From: Tardiphaga robiniae
Lineage (GTDB): Bacteria; Pseudomonadota; Alphaproteobacteria; Rhizobiales; Xanthobacteraceae
Length of the DNA: 64,000 nucleotides
Direction: 5' to 3'
Assembly: GCF_001618955.1 (NCBI RefSeq)
Contig: NZ_LVYV01000002.1
Span: forward strand, 228,286 to 292,285
Shown piece by piece: positions 59,153-64,000 of the stretch. A program made the position numbers and the translations under genes. The notes under the pieces were generated by a model. The model did no database searches, was not told the origin of the DNA, and was given only the letters and a program-made list of their open reading frames with translations. Position 1 is the first letter of the stretch. Each line of letters begins with the position of its first letter.

Positions 59153-60228
59153 CGCAGTTTACCACGCGCCGCGATGGGTAGCGTGCCGATGATCTCGTCG
59201 CCGCGCACCATCACCACTTCATCGAACATGTTGACGACCACGCAGACGTGGTTCGGCACGATGCGGACGACGTCGCCGACATTGGGCCGGGTGTTGCTGC
59301 GGCCGAGATCGAGGAAGCCGTGTTCCTCGGCGAAGCGCGCGATCTTCGCTTCGGGATGTTCGAGGATCAGGCCGTAGCCATCGAGGCCGCCGGTGTCGGG
59401 CGTCAGCGTCTTGGAGCCGGCATCGAGGATGCCGCGTTCCGGGCCGGCGCGGCTGACCACGGTCGAGTAGACGTTGAGCGCGCAGTCGTCCCAGGTGGCG
59501 GAGCCGGCGGCGACCTGCATGCGGTCGTTGTAGATATAGGTGCCGAAGCGATGTTCGGTGGCGCCCTTGAGCGAGCCGACATTCCTGAGGTTTGGTGTGC
59601 CGCCGGTGGAGACGATGCTCGGCTCGAGGCCGAGCGCGCGAACGCCGGCCAGCGCTTCGTCGAAGAACTTCTGTGCGTCGGGCCAGCCGGTTTCGGTCGG
59701 GTACAGCATGAAGCCTGCGAAGGTCAGACCCTTCGAGGCTGCGATCTCTTTGGCCAGCGCAATCGCCTCGGCGGGCGTCTCGACGCCCGCGCGCTTGCGG
59801 CCGGTGTCGCATTCGACGACGACGTTGAGGTTGCGGCCGGCGAGCGCGGCGGCTTTCGGCAGGTCGCCGATGACGACGGAATTGTCGGCAGCGACGGTGA
59901 CATTCGCTTTTGCCTGCAGCGCGCCGAGCCGCGCCATCTTCTCGTCGCCGAGCAGATTGTAGCTGATCAGGATGTCGTCGATCCCGGCATCGGCCATGAT
60001 CTCGGCCTCGCCGAGCTTCTGGCAGGTGATGCCTTTCGCGCCAGCCTCGATCTGCATCTTCGCGATCACCGGGCTCTTATGCGTCTTGATATGCGGCCGG
60101 TTGGCAATGCCGGCGTCATCGCAGACCTTCTGGATACGCGCGATGTTGCGCTCGACACGATCCATGTCGATGACGAGGGCAGGCGTGCCGTAGTCGCGTG
60201 AAATCTTGGCTGCAAGCGATGTGGTCAT
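59149..60228 (-). CDS. D-threonine aldolase/D-serine dehydratase-like PLP enzyme
   Basis: The 359-residue protein is a fold-type III PLP enzyme. The N-terminal barrel holds the Schiff-base lysine at 48 in RPHIKTHKSPVIAKMQIEAG, and the C-terminal beta domain has VRIVPNHVCVVVNMF, whose His-x-Cys binds the metal ion of D-threonine aldolases and DSD1-type D-serine dehydratases. It would cleave or deaminate a D-3-hydroxyamino acid. Substrate cannot be settled by eye. It is the last gene of a compact operon with the ABC-F and YaiI genes (1-base gap upstream). Confidence 0.92.
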   Translation of the reverse strand: MTTSLAAKISRDYGTPALVIDMDRVERNIARIQKVCDDAGIANRPHIKTHKSPVIAKMQIEAGAKGITCQKLGEAEIMADAGIDDILISYNLLGDEKMARLGALQAKANVTVAADNSVVIGDLPKAAALAGRNLNVVVECDTGRKRAGVETPAEAIALAKEIAASKGLTFAGFMLYPTETGWPDAQKFFDEALAGVRALGLEPSIVSTGGTPNLRNVGSLKGATEHRFGTYIYNDRMQVAAGSATWDDCALNVYSTVVSRAGPERGILDAGSKTLTPDTGGLDGYGLILEHPEAKIARFAEEHGFLDLGRSNTRPNVGDVVRIVPNHVCVVVNMFDEVVMVRGDEIIGTLPIAARGKLR

Positions 60229-60229
60229 A

Positions 60230-62041
60230 TCAGGCGTTCTCGATCTCTTCGCGGAGCATTTCCAGCTCCAGCCATTGCTCTTCCGAGTCCTGCAATTCCT
60301 TCTGCGCCTTTGAGAGCGCGGCGGTCGCGGTGTCGAACTTCTTGCGATCCTTCTTGTAGAGGTTGGGATCGTCGAGGTGGCGCTGCTGCTTGGCGATTTC
60401 GGAGCGCAGGTTGTCCATCGCTTTCGGCAGGGTTTCCAGCGCGTGCTTGTCCTTGAAGTTCAGCTTGCGCTTGCCGGCGGGCTTGGACGCCTCCGACTTG
60501 CTGCCGTTGCTTTTGGCAGCTACAGCCTCGGTCTTGGCCTCGCGCTTCAGGTCGGCGCCGCGCTGCGCCAGCATGTCGGTATAGCCGCCGGCATATTCCA
60601 TCCACTTGCCGTTGCCTTCCGGCACGATCACTGACGTCACGACGCGATCGAGGAAGTCGCGGTCATGGCTGATCAGGATCACGGTGCCTTCGTAATCACC
60701 GAGCATTTCCTCGAGCACGTCGAGGGTTTCGAGATCGAGGTCGTTGGTCGGTTCGTCCAGCACCAGCACATTCGATGGCTTGGCCAGCGCCCGCGCCAGC
60801 ATCAAGCGGCCGCGTTCACCGCCGGAGAGCACTTCGAGGGGCGTGCGCATCTGCTCCTGCGAGAACAGGAAGTCCTTCATGTAGCTGACCACATGCTTGG
60901 GCTGGCCGTTGACCATCACATGGTCGCCGCGGCCGCCGGTGAGGGCCTCCGCCAGCGTGGTCTTCGGGTTGAGGCTTTCGCGATGCTGGTCGAGCGTCGC
61001 CATTTCGATATTGGCGCCGAAGCGGATGGTGCCTGAATCCGGCGGCTCGGTGCCGGTCAGCATATTGATCATCGTGGTCTTGCCCGCACCGTTCGGACCG
61101 ACCACACCAATGCGATCGCCACGCTGCACGCGGATCGAGAAGTCGTCGACGATCTTGCGGTCACCATAGGTGCGGCAGATGTTCTTCGCCTCGAAGATTA
61201 GCTTGCCGGACTTCTCGGCTTCGGCGGCAGCGAGCGTCGCGTTGCCCGCGGCGCCGCGATAGTCCTGGCGCTGTGCGCGCAGTTCATGCAGGCCGGCGAG
61301 GCGCTTGACGTTGCGCTTGCGGCGGCCGGAGACGCCGTGGCGCAGCCAGTGTTCTTCATTGACGATCTTGCGGTCGAGCTTGTGCTGGTCGCGTTCTTCT
61401 TCCGCCAGCACGTCATCGCGCCATTGTTCGAAGGCCGAGAAGCCGCGATCGATCTGGCGGATCTGGCCGCGATCGAGCCAGGCCGTCGCACGTGAGAGGT
61501 TGCTGAGAAAGCGGCGGTCATGGCTGATCAGCACCAGCGCGCAGCGCCGGCTGGCGAGTTCGCCTTCGAGCCATTCGATCGTGGTGAGATCGAGATGGTT
61601 GGTCGGCTCGTCGAGCAGCAGGATATCCGGCTCGGGCGCCAGCACGCGGGCCAGCGCCGTGCGGCGCGCTTCACCGCCGGAGAGATTGTTCGGATCTTCA
61701 TGGCCGGTGAGGCCGAGCTGTTCGAGCAGATATTGCGCCTGATAGATGTTGTGGCCGTCGCCCATGCCGGCCTCGACATAAGCGAGCGTCGTCGCATAGC
61801 CGGAGAAGTCCGGCTCCTGCGGCAGATACTGCACGGTGGCACCGGGCTGCACGAAGCGGCTGCCTTTGTCGTTTTCGACGATTCCCGCCACGATCTTGAG
61901 GAGCGTCGACTTGCCGGAGCCGTTGCGGCCGATCAGGCAGACGCGCTCGCCCTGCGACACCGAGAGTTCGACGCCGTTGAGTAGCGGCGTGCCGCCGAAG
62001 GTCAGGAAGATGTCTTTCAGCTGGATAAGCGGAGGAGCCAT
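60230..62041 (-). CDS. ABC-F family ATPase, Uup-like
   Basis: The 603-residue protein has two ATPase domains: Walker A GRNGSGKST and GPNGAGKTT, signatures LSGGEARRTALARVL and LSGGERGRLMLARALA, Walker B DEPTNHLD and DEPTNDLD. It has no membrane segments. A linker of about 70 residues and a C-terminal coiled coil (about 515-603) with KRKLNFKDKHALETLPKAM match Uup, which acts on DNA branch structures or ribosomes. It is a soluble protein. It lies between yaiI (9-base gap) and the D-threonine-aldolase-like gene (1-base gap). Confidence 0.94.
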   Translation of the reverse strand: MAPPLIQLKDIFLTFGGTPLLNGVELSVSQGERVCLIGRNGSGKSTLLKIVAGIVENDKGSRFVQPGATVQYLPQEPDFSGYATTLAYVEAGMGDGHNIYQAQYLLEQLGLTGHEDPNNLSGGEARRTALARVLAPEPDILLLDEPTNHLDLTTIEWLEGELASRRCALVLISHDRRFLSNLSRATAWLDRGQIRQIDRGFSAFEQWRDDVLAEEERDQHKLDRKIVNEEHWLRHGVSGRRKRNVKRLAGLHELRAQRQDYRGAAGNATLAAAEAEKSGKLIFEAKNICRTYGDRKIVDDFSIRVQRGDRIGVVGPNGAGKTTMINMLTGTEPPDSGTIRFGANIEMATLDQHRESLNPKTTLAEALTGGRGDHVMVNGQPKHVVSYMKDFLFSQEQMRTPLEVLSGGERGRLMLARALAKPSNVLVLDEPTNDLDLETLDVLEEMLGDYEGTVILISHDRDFLDRVVTSVIVPEGNGKWMEYAGGYTDMLAQRGADLKREAKTEAVAAKSNGSKSEASKPAGKRKLNFKDKHALETLPKAMDNLRSEIAKQQRHLDDPNLYKKDRKKFDTATAALSKAQKELQDSEEQWLELEMLREEIENA

Positions 62042-62050
62042 AAGGTCAGT

Positions 62051-62533
62051 TCAACTTTGTTTCGGCGCGGGCGCAAAGGCCGGGTCGCGCTGGATGCGGC
62101 GGATGGTTTGATCCAAGGCCGACAGGAACGCCGAGCGATCGCGCGGCGCGAATGATTTGGGACCACCGGTGACTTCGCCCGAAGACCGCAAATCGGTCAT
62201 CAGGTTGCGTACCGCGAGCGTCATCCCGATGGATTGTTCTGTGAACGGCTTGCCGTTAGGGGCAATTACCGCGGCGCCCGCCTTGACGCAGCGGCTGGCC
62301 AGCGGGACGTCTGCCGTGATCACGATATCGCCCTTCTGGACGCGTTCCGCAATCCAGTCATCGGCCGCATCCATGCCCGAACCTGCGGCAATCCGCTCGA
62401 TCAGGGGATCGTCGGGCACCCGGATGAAGTTTCCAGCGACCACGCTGACGGGCAGGCTGAAGCGGGCGGCGACGCGGTAAATCTCGTCTTTGACCGGGCA
62501 GGCGTCGGCGTCGATATAGATGCGTGTGGTCAA
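62051..62533 (-). CDS. YaiI/YqxD family (UPF0178) protein
   Basis: The 160-residue protein starts [18 protein letters not shown] and contains [40 protein letters not shown] and [12 protein letters not shown], the UPF0178 core. The DADACPVK motif and the later Asp residues suggest a PIN-like nuclease fold, but no activity is established. It opens the three-gene minus-strand operon with the ABC-F gene. It is divergent from the hot-dog gene at 62692. Confidence 0.94.
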   Translation of the reverse strand: MTTRIYIDADACPVKDEIYRVAARFSLPVSVVAGNFIRVPDDPLIERIAAGSGMDAADDWIAERVQKGDIVITADVPLASRCVKAGAAVIAPNGKPFTEQSIGMTLAVRNLMTDLRSSGEVTGGPKSFAPRDRSAFLSALDQTIRRIQRDPAFAPAPKQS

Positions 62534-62691
62534 GGGAGCACAAGTTCCACGAAAAGGCAGTCATTTGCGGGTGGGCGATGTGGGGCTGACGCGGGACAGT
62601 TCCCCGCCCGTCGCCTTGCCTCGAACATGGTGACGGGTATCATCTCCTGCCAAGGCGAACACTCAATTTCGCGCAGTTTTCGGGAGGAATC

Positions 62692-63492
62692 ATGACCAAA
62701 CGGCTCGAACCGTACCTTGTTGAGGCGTTTAACACCGCCAAACAGTCCGAAAACAAGATGCATGACGATTCTGTCGCCCGGAAATTCGGTTTCAGCGGCG
62801 GATTGGTGCCCGGCGTCGACGTGCTGGCCTATATGATCCATCCGCCGGTGCAGCACTGGGGACGGGATTTTTTGGAGCGTGGCCTGATCGAGGCCCGTTT
62901 CACCAAGCCGGTCTATGACGGCGAGACAGTCGAGGTGATCGCCGAGGAAGCCGGCGAGGGGCTCGCGCTGAGCGTTGAGGGCGGCGGCGAGATTCGTGCG
63001 GCCGGGACCGCATCGCTGACTCAGCGGCCGGTAGTGCCTGCGCTGGATGATTTCCCGGACACGGCGGCTGTGTCGAAGCGGCTGCCGGTGGATGCGAATT
63101 CCTACGTGCTGGACAAGTGGCTCGGGACCGCGCCGCGGGTCTGGCCGGAAGATGGACTTGCCGAATATCTGGGTGAGGTTCGCGAGGCCGACGATCGGTA
63201 TCTGCGCGAGGGCATCGTACATCCCGGCGTGCTGCAGCGGATCATGAACAAGGTGCTGGTGGACAATGCGCTGCTCGGGCCGTGGATACACGTCGGCAGC
63301 AGGATGCAGTTGCTCGCGACCGCGAATACCGATGACGAGTTGATCGCGCGGGCGAAGGTGACTGCCAATTATGAGAAGAAGGGGCATCGGTTCGTCGAGC
63401 TCGATGCGCTCATCGTGGCCAACGGCACAACACCCGTGGCGCATTGCCAGCATATCGCGATCACTCAGCCGCGTGAGGTCGTGGCGGCGTGA
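62692..63492 (+). CDS. Hot-dog fold (MaoC-like) protein of unknown function
   Basis: The 266-residue protein has two halves. The N-terminal half (about 25-110) reads RKFGFSGGLVPGVDVLAYM, VQHWGRDFLERGLIEARFTK and PVYDGETVEVIAEE, the pattern of a hot-dog MaoC-type dehydratase. The second half (about 190-260) has a similar strand order (VHVGSRMQL-like WIHVGSRMQLLA, KVTANYEKKGHRFVEL). No catalytic Asp/His pair is evident at the usual place, so it may be a thioesterase-like, binding or degenerate double hot-dog protein. The gene is single, preceded by GGGAGG. Confidence 0.75.
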   Translation: MTKRLEPYLVEAFNTAKQSENKMHDDSVARKFGFSGGLVPGVDVLAYMIHPPVQHWGRDFLERGLIEARFTKPVYDGETVEVIAEEAGEGLALSVEGGGEIRAAGTASLTQRPVVPALDDFPDTAAVSKRLPVDANSYVLDKWLGTAPRVWPEDGLAEYLGEVREADDRYLREGIVHPGVLQRIMNKVLVDNALLGPWIHVGSRMQLLATANTDDELIARAKVTANYEKKGHRFVELDALIVANGTTPVAHCQHIAITQPREVVAA

Positions 63493-63517
63493 TGTTGTAG
63501 AGCAGCGGCGCTTCTCT

Positions 63518-63720
63518 TATCCCTCCCCCGCGCTTGCGTGGGGAGGGTAGCCGGCCGAAGGCCGGTCGGGTGGGGGTGCCACAAGCGGCGCTCTCACTTG
63601 CGGAGACACCCCACCCCGGCCTCCACTTCGTCGATGCTTCGCATCGCCTCGCTCGGCCGACCATGGCGGACGAATTCGTCCGCCAGACCCCACTGCGCTT
63701 CGCTTGGGGGAGGGATTCCT
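63518..63720. repeat. Intergenic repeat, family D (CCCTCCCC / GGGGAGGG type)
   Basis: ATCCCTCCCCCGCG and GCTTGGGGGAGGGATTCC pair at the ends, and inner pieces GGCCGAAGGCCGG, GATGCTTCGCATC and GGACGAATTCGTCC form small hairpins. It follows the hot-dog gene and could end its transcript. It resembles the 16.15-16.33 kb element in building plan but not in sequence. Confidence 0.75.
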
Positions 63721-63752
63721 CTGGCGCCTGCGCGTCGTTGCTGATGTGAATT

Positions 63753-64000
63753 TCAAACAGCCACTACTCTTCAGACATGCGTCATCACCCCCATTGTTTG
63801 CGGCGCGGGGGCGCCGTCGTCGCTTGCATTCCTACCCCCTTGTGAGAGGGCGTGCGGAACGCCGGGTGCCCGATGCACCCTTGGGCCTGATGCGAATGCG
63901 GTCTTCCGCAAGGATAATGCATCAGGACTTTCGGAGGCGCCGAGCGATTGCCCGACGTTCCGCATACGGTGTTTTTTCGGTTGCTTGCGCGTTGCCATGG
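63753..64000 (-). repeat. Long dispersed repeat, family B copy 2 (cut by window edge)
   Basis: Read on the minus strand, 248 bases match 14076-14322 from CCATGGCAACGCGCAAGC to TAGTGGCTGTTTGA with scattered differences. Small indels (for example one extra base near GATGCATTATCC) break the common frame. The repeat probably continues past the window edge, as copy 1 is preceded by further repeat-like sequence. Confidence 0.88.

Noticed and set aside
1..64000. CRISPR arrays, prophage or intact insertion sequences
   Set aside because: No regularly spaced repeats, cas genes, transposase or phage structural genes were seen. The inverted repeats between genes are short, non-coding elements.

Overview
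The window looks like a chromosomal piece of an alphaproteobacterium of the Bradyrhizobium/Rhodopseudomonas/Afipia group (Nitrobacteraceae). The evidence is the high GC content and strong GC3 codon bias, the gene families present (DUF1489, DUF599, a TIGR03862-like flavoprotein, a GrlR-like protein, lineage-type small hypothetical proteins) and several families of intergenic inverted repeats typical of that group. The species assignment is an inference from memory, not a database match. I saw no prophage, intact insertion sequence or CRISPR array.

Layout. 1-4.3 kb: two tandem polysaccharide deacetylases, an MgtE magnesium channel and a class III CoA-transferase. 4.3-7.3 kb: a small, lower-quality stretch with short secreted or membrane proteins, a frameshifted gene, a gene with a damaged start and an open remnant. 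7.3-13.5 kb: housekeeping and conserved hypothetical genes (aldo/keto reductase, YdcF, TonB/TolA-like protein, GST, DUF1489). 13.5-14.6 kb: a repeat mosaic behind a near-consensus promoter. 14.6-22 kb: a CoA-thioester degradation cluster (thiolase-like protein + DUF35 partner, MaoC hydratase, SDR, DapA-like lyase, NUDIX, acyl-CoA synthetase). 22-27 kb: a quinohemoprotein alcohol dehydrogenase and an orphan hybrid-less sensor kinase. 27-32.7 kb: small lineage-type genes, a compact promoter-peptide-hairpins-terminator locus, a PilZ protein and tRNA-Arg(UCG). 32.7-37.6 kb: an O-antigen-ligase-like protein, acyltransferase 3, threonine deaminase and a ClpP-like secreted protein. 37.6-44.1 kb: a TAXI-TRAP transporter with a stand-alone biotinyl domain, an IclR regulator and a carboxyltransferase subunit. 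44.1-49.7 kb: a minus-strand KAS/MFS/thiolase/enoyl-CoA hydratase cluster, with a TetR regulator facing away. 49.9-58 kb: the valine degradation operon (mmsA, acyl-CoA dehydrogenase, 3-hydroxyisobutyryl-CoA hydrolase, mmsB), followed by a second acyl-CoA ligase/MaoC/SDR set. 58-63.5 kb: a flavoprotein, a D-threonine-aldolase-like enzyme, an Uup-like ABC-F ATPase, YaiI and a hot-dog protein. The last 250 bases are a second copy of the repeat at 14.1 kb.

Taken together the window is dominated by catabolism of acids and branched-chain amino acids through CoA thioesters: uptake (TRAP, MFS), activation (two acyl-CoA ligases, a CoA-transferase), beta-oxidation-type steps (two MaoC proteins, two SDRs, two thiolases, one dehydrogenase, two crotonases) and local regulators (IclR, TetR). 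The most unusual items are the compact RNA/peptide locus at 29.73-29.93 kb, the carboxylase set lacking a biotin carboxylase gene, the repeat family with its own promoter, and the small decaying island at 4.3-6.9 kb. I worked by eye: no alignment, fold or database search was run, and repeat borders are approximate.
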